The translations under genes were made by a program, and so were the position numbers. Below, piece by piece: positions 1 through 8,062 of a DNA stretch of 64,000 bases. The first letter of the stretch is position 1. Each line of letters starts with the position of its first letter. The stretch is from Cryobacterium sp. GrIS_2_6 (GTDB taxonomy: Bacteria; Actinomycetota; Actinomycetes; Actinomycetales; Microbacteriaceae): contig NZ_JAXCHP010000002.1 in NCBI RefSeq assembly GCF_035984545.1, positions 1-64,000 on the forward strand, in the 5' to 3' direction. The notes beneath the pieces were generated by a model. The model ran no database searches. It saw only the letters and a program-made list of their open reading frames with translations, and had not been told where the DNA came from.

Positions 1-232
1 AAGTGATGCATTGTTCGCACCGTGATGTGACGAGTTGGAGAAACAAAGTGCCCCGAACGAAATGCAATTCTCCAACATGCTGTTGGAAGGTCGCTGTCTC
101 GCCGATGGCGGCATCGAGTTGCACCTATTGATTGGCTGAGCCGGGCGATACTCGTCGCTGACCGTGGAGGCGATGCCGAATGTCAGGTTTTTGACCGTAT
201 CTAACAAATGAGGTGCCCAACGGCTTCCTGGC

Positions 233-1444
233 TCAGGCCTTACACCAGATTCCGGCCTGCATGGTGGCAGTGACGAAGAGACCGGCGTCTAGCACGATGA
301 GGTCCGCACGGTTACCGGCCTGGAGACGACCGCGGTCGGCGAGGCCGATCATGTCGGCTGGATTCTGCGTGGCCGCGCGGACGGCGACGTGGAGGGCGAC
401 CCCAGCCGTGTGAACCGCGTAGCGCACGGCTTCGCTCAAGGTGAGCACACTCCCCGCGATAGTACCGTCAATCAGGCGGGCCTCACCGTCCGAGACGACC
501 ACATCGAGGCCACCAAGCTTATAGTCGCCTTCATCGGCACCGGCCGCGGCCATAGCGTCGGTCACGAACACGGGCCGGGACGGGCTTTCGGTAATGAAGC
601 GCACGACCGCGGGGTGCAGGTGCACACCGTCCGCGATCAGTTCGGCGAAGACGGCCGGGTTTTCGAGCAGGGCGAGCGCCGGCCCGGGTTCCCGGTGGTG
701 CAACGGTCGCATGGCGTTGAAGAGGTGGGTGCCGGCCGTGGCCCCGGCCGCTATAGCCTGCAGGGTAGTGGCGTAGTCGGCATCCGTGTGACCGATCGCG
801 GCAACGGCGCCGAGGCCCACGATCTGTCTCACCGCAGCCAGGCCACCCTCGAGCTCGGGAGCGATGGTGACCATACGCACAGTACCGCGCCCGGCGCGCA
901 GGATGCGCCCAATGCTCTCGGGGTCGGGAGTGCGGAGCAGGGCCTCGGTGTGGGCTCCACGGTGCGCCAGGGATAGCCAGGGACCTTCTAAGTGGATGCC
1001 TGCCAACAGGCCCTGCTCTACGAGCGCCGCGAGAGCTGCCACGGTGTGCTCGAATTCATCGAGCGGAGCCGTGACCAGGCTCGCCATCAGCGTGGTCGTG
1101 CCGTGAGCCCGGTGGGTCGCAGCAATCGCTGCCGCCGCGACCGCGGAGCCGGGATCGTTGAAGCTGTACCCGCCGCCGCCGTGGTTATGTGCGTCAACGA
1201 ATCCCGGGGCCAGGGTACTGCCGGGAAAGCTAAAATCCGGCTTCCTGGGAGGTTCGCCCCCGCCCACCGCCACGATCCGCCCCAGGCCGATTTCCACCCA
1301 GCCTGGCGAGTACACGGCGTCGGGCGCGATCACCGTCCCCCCGACGAGAAGCATCGGGGGCGCCGTATCCGGGCCGGGCGTGCTCGGGGCGCTCCCTCGC
1401 TCGGACAGTGCCTGGTCGGTTGCGTCCGAAATGAGCGGGGTCAT
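233..1444 (-). CDS. nagA: N-acetylglucosamine-6-phosphate deacetylase
   Basis: This cytoplasmic amidohydrolase removes acetate from GlcNAc-6-phosphate to give glucosamine-6-phosphate, the substrate of the adjacent deaminase. The fold markers are visible: a DAHNHGGGG metal-binding loop at about residues 84-92, HLEGPW, GHTDADY, THLFNAM, and the catalytic aspartate in VTDAMAAAG. The 403-residue reading includes a poorly conserved stretch of about 30 residues before a second ATG (M31, position 1354). Family members are usually about 380-400 residues, so the true start is uncertain. It lies 6 bp after nagB and is the last gene of a gntR-IIC-nagB-nagA run on the minus strand. Function is clear; only the start is in doubt. 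Confidence 0.95.
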   Translation of the reverse strand: MTPLISDATDQALSERGSAPSTPGPDTAPPMLLVGGTVIAPDAVYSPGWVEIGLGRIVAVGGGEPPRKPDFSFPGSTLAPGFVDAHNHGGGGYSFNDPGSAVAAAAIAATHRAHGTTTLMASLVTAPLDEFEHTVAALAALVEQGLLAGIHLEGPWLSLAHRGAHTEALLRTPDPESIGRILRAGRGTVRMVTIAPELEGGLAAVRQIVGLGAVAAIGHTDADYATTLQAIAAGATAGTHLFNAMRPLHHREPGPALALLENPAVFAELIADGVHLHPAVVRFITESPSRPVFVTDAMAAAGADEGDYKLGGLDVVVSDGEARLIDGTIAGSVLTLSEAVRYAVHTAGVALHVAVRAATQNPADMIGLADRGRLQAGNRADLIVLDAGLFVTATMQAGIWCKA

Positions 1445-1450
1445 GACGGC

Positions 1451-2236
1451 TTAGATTCCCTGCCAAGCGTGCTTGTTCGCCCAGGCGTACCGGTAATAGG
1501 CGAGGTTCGCAAGTTTCGAGGCGGCGGCGGCGTCAACGACGACCGTGACGTGTGGATGCAACTGGATGACGGAGCCGGGCTTGCTCGAGGTGACGGGTCC
1601 CTCGACAGCCGCGGCGATCGCATCCGCCTTCTCCTCGCCGAAGGCCAGCAGAATGAGGTGCCGGGCACGTCGGATCGTGCCAAGGCCCTGCGTCATGCAG
1701 TGGATCGGCACGTCGTCGATGGAGTCAAAGAACCGGGCGTTGTCGACTCGGGTCTTCTCGGTCAGGGTCTTGATCCGGGTAAGCGACGCGAACGACGAGC
1801 CTGGCTCATTGAACCCGACATGCCCTGTGCGGCCGATGCCGAGAATCTGAACGTCGACCCCGCCCGCGGCGACGATGCTCGCCTCATAGTCTGTGCCCGC
1901 GGTTTCAATCGTGGCGAGGTCACCGTTGGGAACCCGAATGTTCGCTGGATCGAGCCCGAGGGGTACGACGACGTCCCGGGTGATCACGGCCCGGTAGCTC
2001 TCCGGGTGGCCTGCGGGCAGGCCGACATACTCGTCGAGGGCAAAGCCGCGCACCCGGGAGACGTCGAGCGGGTCGGCGTCGAGGGACCGCGCGAGCGCGG
2101 TATACACCGAGAGCGGCGTCGAGCCCGTCGCTAGTCCGAGGACCGCGTCGGGCTTTCGCATGATTAGGGATCGAATGGATGCCGCTACGAGCGTTCCCGC
2201 CGCGGCCTCACTGTCAATGAAAACTACTTCAGCCAA
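1451..2236 (-). CDS. nagB: Glucosamine-6-phosphate deaminase
   Basis: This enzyme converts glucosamine-6-phosphate to fructose-6-phosphate and ammonia, delivering GlcNAc carbon to glycolysis. I chose the TTG at 2236, which gives 261 residues starting LAEVVFIDSEAAAG. It has a GGAG ribosome site seven bases upstream and matches the usual family length of about 260. Readings that start further upstream add a basic, low-complexity leader that is not family-like. Conserved motifs are LGLATGSTP, ALDEYVGL and GRTGHVGFNEPGSSF, which cover the phosphate loop and the active-site Asp and His. nagA follows after 6 bp and the PTS IIC gene precedes it by 100 bp, so co-transcription is likely. Confidence 0.95.
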   Translation of the reverse strand: MAEVVFIDSEAAAGTLVAASIRSLIMRKPDAVLGLATGSTPLSVYTALARSLDADPLDVSRVRGFALDEYVGLPAGHPESYRAVITRDVVVPLGLDPANIRVPNGDLATIETAGTDYEASIVAAGGVDVQILGIGRTGHVGFNEPGSSFASLTRIKTLTEKTRVDNARFFDSIDDVPIHCMTQGLGTIRRARHLILLAFGEEKADAIAAAVEGPVTSSKPGSVIQLHPHVTVVVDAAAASKLANLAYYRYAWANKHAWQGI

Positions 2237-2336
2237 TTTCCTGCTCCAGATTCTGGATTTGTCGTGCACGTGATGTTGAGGTATTTCATGCCGGGGGTCG
2301 TGAGCGGGATGGCCCACGACCCCGGCAGTTGGTGCG

Positions 2337-3581
2337 TTAGACCGACGTCGACGAGGCCGAATCCGGAACCGAGGCATCCGGAATCTCGTCGTCTCCGCGA
2401 CCGGGGGTCTTCAGGTTCCACTTGCGGATCACGAAGCGGAACAGGAAGTAGTAGATCGCCGCGTAACCGAGCCCGATCGGGATGAGCCAGAGTGGCTTTT
2501 GGGCCAAACCGAAGTTGAGGACGTAGTCCATGGTTCCCGCGCTGAAGCTGAAGCCGTCGTGGATGCCGAGGGCGTTCACGAGGGCGAGCGAGGATCCGGT
2601 CAGCACCGCGTGGATGAGGTAGAGCGGGAACGCGACGAACATGAAGGAGAACTCGAGGGGCTCCGTGACGCCGGTGAGCATGGCGGTGAGCGCACCGGAG
2701 AGCATGATGCCGCCGACGATCTTCTTCTGGGACGGCTTGGCTTCCTGCCAGATGGCGAGGGCTCCGGCCGGCAGCGCGAACATCATGATCGGGAAGAATC
2801 CGGTCATGAAGGAGCCGGCCGTGGGGTCGCCGGCGAAGAATCGGGCGATGTCACCGTGCGCGCCGTTGAAGTCGCCGATCACGAACCACATCACCGAGTT
2901 GAGGATGTGGTGCAGGCCGACGGGGATGAGTAGCCGGTTGGTGGTGCCGTAGAGGAAGCCACCCCAGATGTTGTTCGAGCTCACGAACTCGCCGAATCCG
3001 GTGAGGCCGTTGGCGAATGCCGGGTAGACGAAGCTCAACAAAACACCGAGCGCGAGGGCAACGACTGCGGTGATGATCGGGACGAACCGGCGCCCACCAA
3101 AGAAGGCGAGATAGCTAGGCAACGAAATTCGGTGGTATTTCTGCCACAGAAGCGCAGCAACGATGCCCATCAGTACCCCGCCGAGCACGCTGTAGTTGAC
3201 GAGGACCTGCTTGGCGCCTTCGGCGGGCAGCCCGAGCACGAGCGGAGACATCGCCTCACCGACAGCTTTGAAGACCAGGTAGCCGACGACAGCGGCGAGG
3301 GCGGTCGAGCCATCCGACTTCTTAGCGAAGCCGATCGCGACACCGATCGCGAACAGCAGCGGGAGGGCGTCGAAGAGGGCACCGCCGGCCGAGGCGATAA
3401 CAGACCCCCCGACCTTAAAGCCAGGAATGGCCCCGAGCAGATCGGGTTGGCCCAGCCGGAGGAGCAGGCCCGCGGCGGGTAGTGCGGCGATCGGCAACAT
3501 CAGACTGCGGCCTACGCGTTGGAGCTGGCCGAGTCCTGGGAACTTGCGTCCCGTCCCGGCAGCTGCTGTGGTGCTGGACAT
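2337..3581 (-). CDS. PTS transporter subunit EIIC, glucose/N-acetylglucosamine family
   Basis: This is the membrane permease domain of a sugar phosphotransferase system, most likely for GlcNAc given its neighbours. The ATG at 3581 has an AGGAG site eight bases upstream and gives 414 residues. The protein starts with GRSLMLPIAALPAAGLLLRLG, typical of glucose-family EIIC, has about ten hydrophobic segments, and keeps the late GVTEPLEFSFMFVAFPLYL motif, which is part of the sugar-binding region. It carries no IIB or IIA domain. Those are encoded as separate genes at 4545-5290 on the other strand, so the system is split into three polypeptides. The gene starts 35 bp after the gntR regulator. Confidence 0.93.
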   Translation of the reverse strand: MSSTTAAAGTGRKFPGLGQLQRVGRSLMLPIAALPAAGLLLRLGQPDLLGAIPGFKVGGSVIASAGGALFDALPLLFAIGVAIGFAKKSDGSTALAAVVGYLVFKAVGEAMSPLVLGLPAEGAKQVLVNYSVLGGVLMGIVAALLWQKYHRISLPSYLAFFGGRRFVPIITAVVALALGVLLSFVYPAFANGLTGFGEFVSSNNIWGGFLYGTTNRLLIPVGLHHILNSVMWFVIGDFNGAHGDIARFFAGDPTAGSFMTGFFPIMMFALPAGALAIWQEAKPSQKKIVGGIMLSGALTAMLTGVTEPLEFSFMFVAFPLYLIHAVLTGSSLALVNALGIHDGFSFSAGTMDYVLNFGLAQKPLWLIPIGLGYAAIYYFLFRFVIRKWNLKTPGRGDDEIPDASVPDSASSTSV

Positions 3582-3616
3582 AGATTGTCTCCTGGTGGTG
3601 GGTTTCGGTGGGTGGC

Positions 3617-4366
3617 TCAGGGCTGATGTTGCAGGTTGAGTGTCATGTGGATCTGGTAGCGGTCGCCTCGATACCACGACGTGATGTGTTCCACAGCTGC
3701 CGAACTCGCGGACGAGGTACGGCGGAAGACGATCAGGGGCGCGCCAACGGCGATCCCCAGGATTTCGGCGATGCCCGGGTCTGCGGTCTCAGCCCAGACC
3801 GCCTGCTCAGCATTGTCGATGCGCAGCCCGTACTCGGTGGCGAGCGTCGCGTAGAGCGACCGGGTTAGGTCCTGACGGTCGAGGTCGGGAAGCAGTGCGG
3901 TGGGGTAGTAGCCGCGTTCAAGGGCCATCGGAATGCCGCCGGCGAGCCGGAGGCGTTCGATCTGCTGGACCTGGGCGCCGGAGCCGAGGCCAAGCGCCGC
4001 CCGCACGTCGAGAGGTGCCTCGATCTGCGCGGACGAGCGTACGATTGTTGCGGGGACAAGGCCGCGTCGGCGCATGTCTTCCGTGAAGGAGGCCAGGTGC
4101 AGGTCGCTCTGCACACGCTTACCGCCGACGAAGGTTCCCTTCCCCTGCACGCGGTAGAGCAGGCCTTCCTCGACGAGCTGCCGGATCGCCTCCCGGACCG
4201 TCGAACGGCTGACCCCATACCTGGTCATGAGCTTCCGCTCGGGGGGAATCGCGGCGTGCGGGGCGAGAGTGTTCTCGACCATCTCCTGCAGAATCGAGCG
4301 CAACTGGGCCTGCTTGGAGACGGGACCCTCAGTAAGGACGGGCCTCTCGGCTTGGTTCGTCGTCAT
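3617..4366 (-). CDS. GntR/HutC-family regulator of GlcNAc genes (DasR/NagR-like)
   Basis: This 249-residue regulator has an N-terminal winged helix (IPPERKLMTRYGVSRSTVREAIRQL, about residues 40-65, then a GKGTFV wing) and a C-terminal UTRA sugar-phosphate sensing domain. DasR and NagR relatives bind GlcN-6-P or GlcNAc-6-P and release their operators. The ATG at 4366 was chosen because AGAAGG lies about eight bases upstream and MTTNQAERPVLTEG starts shortly before the conserved HTH. A longer reading frame exists but would cross the operator region. The gene is first in the run with IIC, nagB and nagA, and is divergent from the IIB-IIA pair. An inverted repeat lies between the two directions. 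Confidence 0.92.
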   Translation of the reverse strand: MTTNQAERPVLTEGPVSKQAQLRSILQEMVENTLAPHAAIPPERKLMTRYGVSRSTVREAIRQLVEEGLLYRVQGKGTFVGGKRVQSDLHLASFTEDMRRRGLVPATIVRSSAQIEAPLDVRAALGLGSGAQVQQIERLRLAGGIPMALERGYYPTALLPDLDRQDLTRSLYATLATEYGLRIDNAEQAVWAETADPGIAEILGIAVGAPLIVFRRTSSASSAAVEHITSWYRGDRYQIHMTLNLQHQP

Positions 4367-4403
4367 TGCGCTGCCTTCTGATCGTGGGTGATCCCCATCA
4401 TAA

Positions 4404-4424
4404 GACCACTTCCACTTTGTGGTC
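4404..4424. promoter_or_regulatory. Palindromic operator candidate for the GntR regulator
   Basis: A perfect inverted repeat, GACCAC-N9-GTGGTC, contains an inner CCAC-TTT-GTGG repeat. It lies 38 bp upstream of the gntR start and about 120 bp upstream of the IIB start, a position able to control both directions. The half-site GACCA/TGGTC is the same core seen in published DasR dre sites, although their spacing and orientation differ, so specific binding is inferred. Confidence 0.6.
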
Positions 4425-4544
4425 CCTGCTGGTACGATCCAATAGTTCGATGATGAAGCCGCGGCACACTGTTTGTCAATACCCACTGCCGTCCAGGTCC
4501 TCGGAGAACGAAGGAAATCCGGACCAACATCAGCAGGAGAAAAA

Positions 4545-4778
4545 ATGAGCAGCAAAGCAGAGCAAATTCTGGCCGGTCTCGGCGGCGCCAAAAATTTGGT
4601 CGAAATCGAGGCGTGCATCACCCGCCTGCGCACCGAAGTTGCCGATCCCTCGATCGTGGACGAGGTGGCCCTCAAGGCCGCCGGCGCGCACGGAGTCTTC
4701 CGATCCGGCACAATCGTGCAGGTCGTCGTCGGCCCCGAGGCGGACAACCTCGCCGAAGACATCGAAGACCTGCTGTGA
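4545..4778 (+). CDS. PTS EIIB component, glucose/GlcNAc family
   Basis: This free-standing 77-residue IIB domain accepts phosphate from the IIA protein on Cys24, in the motif IEACITRLR, and passes it to the sugar bound in IIC. The ATG at 4545 follows AGGAGAAAAA. Length and motif match IIB domains of the glucose superfamily. The stop codon overlaps the GTG start of the IIA gene (GTGA, 4775-4778), indicating translational coupling. It is divergent from the regulator and IIC gene and shares their intergenic operator region. Confidence 0.93.
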   Translation: MSSKAEQILAGLGGAKNLVEIEACITRLRTEVADPSIVDEVALKAAGAHGVFRSGTIVQVVVGPEADNLAEDIEDLL

Positions 4779-5290
4779 GGCACAGTTCCGCTGCCGACGT
4801 CGGGTCCTCACCTGCTCTCGCGCACTCACCCCTCGTGGTGCTCGCACCCGTGCCGGGCCGTGCAGTCGGCCTTGAGCACGTACCCGACCCAACCTTCGCC
4901 CAGGCGATCGTGGGCCCCGGCGCCGCGATCGACCCGTCTCACGGCATTATCGATGCAATCGCCCCGATCAGCGGAAAGTTACTCAAGGTATTCCCGCACG
5001 CGTATGTGATCCTCTCCCCGGAGGGAGTCGGCATACTCGTGCACCTCGGCATCGACACCGTGGAGCTCCATGGCGAGGGATTCACCCTGCGCGCGAAGCA
5101 GGGTGACCAGGTTTCGGCCGGCGACGTCATTGTTACCTACGACGTGCCCGCCATCCAGGCGAGCGGACGCAGCCCAATCGTGCCAGTGATCGTCCTCGAG
5201 CAGAAGGCCGGGAATATCACCCTGACCGAGGCGGTCGCCAGCGGCGCCCTGCTCGCAGCGGGCGACGCATTCCTCACTGTCGCCCGCTGA
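4775..5290 (+). CDS. PTS EIIA component, glucose family (Crr-like)
   Basis: This cytoplasmic phosphocarrier takes phosphate from HPr and hands it to the IIB protein. The GTG at 4775 overlaps the IIB stop and gives 171 residues. The two active-site histidines are visible: His75 in VFPHAYVIL and the phosphorylated His90 in GILVHLGIDTVEL. Typical flanking motifs (IVGPGAAIDP, APISGKL, GDQVSAGD) are present. About 20 residues before LVVLAPVPG look unconserved, so a later start is possible. A GC-rich hairpin follows at 5329-5359. In other bacteria such IIA proteins also regulate transport; nothing here shows that directly. Confidence 0.92.
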   Translation: MRHSSAADVGSSPALAHSPLVVLAPVPGRAVGLEHVPDPTFAQAIVGPGAAIDPSHGIIDAIAPISGKLLKVFPHAYVILSPEGVGILVHLGIDTVELHGEGFTLRAKQGDQVSAGDVIVTYDVPAIQASGRSPIVPVIVLEQKAGNITLTEAVASGALLAAGDAFLTVAR

Positions 5291-5328
5291 CGGGCGCGGC
5301 ATCTCCAGCAATACTCAATTGCAGCGCC

Positions 5329-5359
5329 CCGGGCTGAGTGCTATCACGCACTCACCCGG
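5329..5359 (+). terminator. Hairpin after the IIB-IIA operon
   Basis: The arms CCGGG-C-TGAGTGC and GCACTCA-CCCGG form 12 base pairs around one bulged C and a six-base loop, 38 bp after the IIA stop. There is no T-tract, so this is a candidate terminator or RNA-stabilising hairpin. Confidence 0.5.
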
Positions 5360-5384
5360 CCGTGGATACTGGAGCCACTTAAGC

Positions 5385-5567
5385 CATGCGGCAGATGACG
5401 ACCAGCGAATGGGACGGCGCATCACCCCGCACGTGCCGATGATCGGCAAAAAGGAATAGCGTCACAGAAGACATTTATCGACAAGAAGCGAAGCTCTTCG
5501 GCCTCTCCGCAACCACCGTGCGGCACCGGGTGTGGCTAGCCGTGATGAGCGTCGCAAATGCCAAGTA
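5385..5567 (+). pseudogene. Decayed 3' end of a class A penicillin-binding protein gene
   Basis: Fragments in shifting frames match the C-terminus of the intact PBP at 24915-27122. ATGCGGCAGATGACGACCAG corresponds to its QQVMTSG region. VPMIGK precedes a broken KTG box. RHRVWLAVMSVANAK, ending in a stop, matches its RHRMWPAVMSVANAK near the end. The transpeptidase KTG motif reads KKE followed by a stop, and most of the segment between it and the tail is missing. The piece is therefore non-functional and is best read as a remnant of a duplicated or recombined paralogue. Confidence 0.75.
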
Positions 5568-5841
5568 GCCCTCAAGGCCGTAGGCTTCAACATCCTCGGC
5601 TGTGGGCCGATTAACTCTGAGCTCCCTGCCGGAACGGTCGCGAAGACGAACTCCTCACGTTACGCAAGCGCCGGCCGAGGCTTGTCAAGCCCCGGGTTTA
5701 ATGGCGGATCGATTAGTCCCGTTCTCGTGTGAATATTCGTCTCTGAGGGGTCCAAGTGTGGTGCGGGTCAGGGCCGCTGCTCAAACCACGGATCGTGTCG
5801 TTCAGAGCCAGTGTTGGCGTGGATGAGAGCCACCTGAAAAG

Positions 5842-6006
5842 CTCCTTCTACCATGTGAGGGCCACGTGCTGGAAGGAGTACCGGTAATGGTACGGAAGAT
5901 CAAGGCGAAACTCGTCTTGCAGTTACGCAACCAGGGTCTGTCGGGCAGGGCAATGCGTCCGCGCAGGGCATTGCCCGCAACAGCGTCCAGGCGGTGGTTG
6001 GCCTAG
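5842..6006 (+). pseudogene. IS21-type transposase (IstA) 5' fragment with hairpin leader
   Basis: The ORF from 5887 begins MVRKIKAKLVLQLRNQGLSG, nearly the same as the fragment at 33052 (MVRKIKAKLILQLRNPGLSR), then falls out of frame and stops at 6006. Just upstream, 5842-5878 forms an imperfect hairpin, CTCCTTCTACCATGTG against CACGTGCTGGAAGGAG. Its right arm carries the ribosome site of this ATG. Only about 40 codons remain, so this is a relic. Confidence 0.7.
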
Positions 6007-6088
6007 TACCAAGGCGAGGGCTGGCGGAGACGCGACATGGAGTCATCGTGGCATGATTCAGCCTCGAGCGCAGCGAATGCCTCGTGCA

Positions 6089-6418
6089 TTAAGTATTCGC
6101 CCGAGCAGATCTGTTGTGAATGGCAATGATTACTGCCGGCGGTACGAACACAAAACTGAATAGGAGAATGGCGACTGACCCCCAGCTGACAAAGAAGAAG
6201 GCCGCCCCGATTCCGAGGAGGAGCACAGCAGGCAGCATAAGGAGCACGCTGGCCAGCGGGCGTCGGTAACCTTGGCGGTTTCTCCAGAGCGGTATTTGCC
6301 GCTCGCCTGCGGCCCGAGCCGCGAGGATCCCCGACCACGTCGATACCGCAAGACCCGCGCCGACAAATAGGACGCCGAGAACGATGGTCAATCTAGCCTC
6401 CGATCGATGCCCAGCCAT
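6089..6418 (-). CDS. Small integral membrane protein, unknown function
   Basis: A 109-residue protein with three hydrophobic segments: IVLGVLFVGAGLAVSTW near the N-terminus, then PLASVLLMLPAVLLLGIGAAF, then a segment around SVAILLFSFVFVPPAVII. Short charged loops lie between them. The ATG at 6418 has GGGAA about ten bases upstream. I do not recognise a named family. A second short membrane ORF lies 88 bp upstream on the same strand, so the two may be co-expressed. Membrane location is well supported; a role cannot be given. Confidence 0.65.
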   Translation of the reverse strand: MAGHRSEARLTIVLGVLFVGAGLAVSTWSGILAARAAGERQIPLWRNRQGYRRPLASVLLMLPAVLLLGIGAAFFFVSWGSVAILLFSFVFVPPAVIIAIHNRSARANT

Positions 6419-6506
6419 CTGCGCTCATGTTCCCGAGACTTTACGCGGATCAGTTGGGTCATGGGGTAGCTGTCCATTAGCAGACAGCGCATCCGGTTGA
6501 GGGACA

Positions 6507-6686
6507 TCATCGAAGGTCGCGTAAACCGCGGCCGCCAACGACTGCAAATGGAATCGCTGCGGCAAAAGAAACCACTCCGACCAAGCGGAAGACTAGCTCT
6601 CCTGCGAACAAACCGAGAGCTAATCCCGAAAGCCACAGGACGACCGCGATCGCAAGAAAGAGTCCGGATCGTCGGCGTTTGCTCAG
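6507..6686 (-). CDS. Possible two-segment small membrane protein
   Basis: An open frame of 59 codons reads RRRSGLFLAIAVVLWLSG, then LVFRLVGVVSFAAAIPFAVVG, and ends GGRGLRDLR. This is a clean pattern of two transmembrane helices with flanking arginines. No ATG, GTG or TTG opens the frame; a CTG at 6686 is the furthest in-frame candidate before a stop. The start is therefore uncertain and the gene may be 5'-truncated. It precedes the membrane gene at 6089-6418 on the same strand. Confidence 0.4.
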   Translation of the reverse strand: MSKRRRSGLFLAIAVVLWLSGLALGLFAGELVFRLVGVVSFAAAIPFAVVGGRGLRDLR

Positions 6687-6833
6687 ACAGTGGACGTTAG
6701 CGCTTCACGGCGTCCTGCCCAGAGACTGCCCGCAAGCCGGACGGACAGAGCGACAAATCCGCGAGCATGGTCTCAGGAGGATCGAACCGCGGGGAGCCTT
6801 ATGATCCGATCCGGGCAAAGCTACGATGAAACC

Positions 6834-7298
6834 ATGACCATCGAAGACACCGGTCCCCGTCCTCAAGCATTCGATCTGGAGACCGAGACCCTCAAGAACC
6901 CGAACTACCGCACCGTGGCTTGGAGTGGCACCTACCTGCAGGTCACCCTCATGTCGATCCCGGTCAACGGGGTCATCGGACTAGAAAAGCACCCTGACAC
7001 CGACCAGTTCATTCGACTCGACCGCGGCCGTGGCCGCGCCCAGATGGGACCAAGCAAGAACGAACTGACCTTCGACCAAGAGGTAACCGACGGGTGGTGC
7101 GTCATCGTTCCGGCCGGCAGCTGGCACAACGTGACGAACATCGGCGACGAGCCCATGCAGGTCTATACCGTCTACGCACCGCAACACCACAAGCCGGGCA
7201 AAGTTCACCAGACCAAGGCGATCGCCGACGCCGACACCGACGATGCACCCGCCGACTGGTCCGTTCAACCAGAACTCGTCGCTGACCAACACGCCTGA
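6834..7298 (+). CDS. Cupin-domain protein, mannose-6-phosphate isomerase-like
   Basis: A 154-residue single-domain cupin. The first cupin motif is the EKHPDTDQFIRLDRGRG region and the second is VIVPAGSWHNVTNIGDEPMQ. The histidines that would hold a metal are present, as is the small-residue turn before the second motif. The ATG at 6834 opens MTIEDTGPRPQAFDLE; the frame extends further upstream but that stretch is arginine-rich and unlike the family. Relatives are often annotated as sugar isomerase-like cupins, but the substrate is unknown. No operon partner is evident. Confidence 0.8.
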   Translation: MTIEDTGPRPQAFDLETETLKNPNYRTVAWSGTYLQVTLMSIPVNGVIGLEKHPDTDQFIRLDRGRGRAQMGPSKNELTFDQEVTDGWCVIVPAGSWHNVTNIGDEPMQVYTVYAPQHHKPGKVHQTKAIADADTDDAPADWSVQPELVADQHA

Positions 7299-7729
7299 AC
7301 GGAGCCGCCCGACCAGGACCCCCGCCATCGTCGCGTTGACGGCAGCTACGCCCGCCAGCACCTCCACCGAGCAGCGTAAGTGCGATTACTGCCGGCGGCG
7401 TGCGCATTGGGGGGCAAGGATCGCGCACGGCCGCACCGGCGAACTCTCTCACACCGCCGATGCGATCGCCCACCATGCCGGGTTCGACGGTGACGGCGAA
7501 CTCGCGATCGTCACGGGTGCCGAACTCGCGATGATGACCGATACCACAGCCCTCGGACACGCCCCGCTCGGCCTCACCGTATTCAACCGGGTGGCCCGGA
7601 CGACAACGTCCGAATCTGTAACCTGGGTGAAGGATAGCGGCCGCGCCGATGCTGTTCGATAGGGGAACCCCTTGCGCACGGGCGGACCTCGTCCAGTAGC
7701 TTGATCTGTTGGGCTGCCCAAAGCTAGAT
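7299..7729. other. No confident gene
   Basis: An open frame on the plus strand runs to 7662 and includes GELSHTADAIAHHAGFDGDGELAIVTGAELAMM. It lacks a convincing start or ribosome site, and I do not recognise the sequence. It may be a gene fragment. Minus-strand frames here look like shadows. Confidence 0.3.
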
Positions 7730-8062
7730 TCAGCTCGTTGCGGCTCCCGCCCCGCGCCAGGCGGCCACGACGGACCACCCGAGGAATAGAAACAAGAACA
7801 CGATGGGAGCAGTCGTGGCCTCCGGTATGAACTGGGCTGTCCCTGCAGCGATCGCGACCAGAACGAAGCCAATCCATGACGGCACCCGAGCGGCCCTATG
7901 GCCTGCTACCCACGCAGCATCACTGGCCATCGTGGGCGGAATCCTGAGCCCAACGAAACCATTGCGGCGAATCTTTCCCGACGCGGCAAGCTGCGTCACA
8001 ACGACAACGAGGAGCATTGCGGCAGCAATGATGTAGGCGGCGAAATTCGTTTCGTAAGTCAT
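7730..8062 (-). CDS. SdpI-family membrane protein
   Basis: This 110-residue protein has three predicted membrane segments and the diagnostic SdpI loop GKIRRNGFVGLRIPPTMASDAAWVAGHR after the first one. The Bacillus SdpI founder confers immunity to the SdpC toxin and senses it. Many actinobacterial relatives are stand-alone with unknown roles, and no toxin or ArsR-type partner lies next to this one. The ATG at 8062 (MTYETNFAAYII) starts just before the first membrane segment. Family assignment is firm; immunity function is not implied. Confidence 0.85.
   Translation of the reverse strand: MTYETNFAAYIIAAAMLLVVVVTQLAASGKIRRNGFVGLRIPPTMASDAAWVAGHRAARVPSWIGFVLVAIAAGTAQFIPEATTAPIVFLFLFLGWSVVAAWRGAGAATS

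Noticed and set aside
992..5290. Long open frames antisense to nagA, nagB and the PTS IIC gene
   Set aside because: High-GC codon bias leaves the complementary frames open. The translations are rich in Arg, Gly, His and Asp with no family features, while the opposite strand has clear conserved enzymes.
7243..7662. 139-codon frame after the cupin gene
   Set aside because: It overlaps the cupin gene at its start, has no ribosome site and has no recognised domain, although part of it looks protein-like. It is kept only as an uncertain region.
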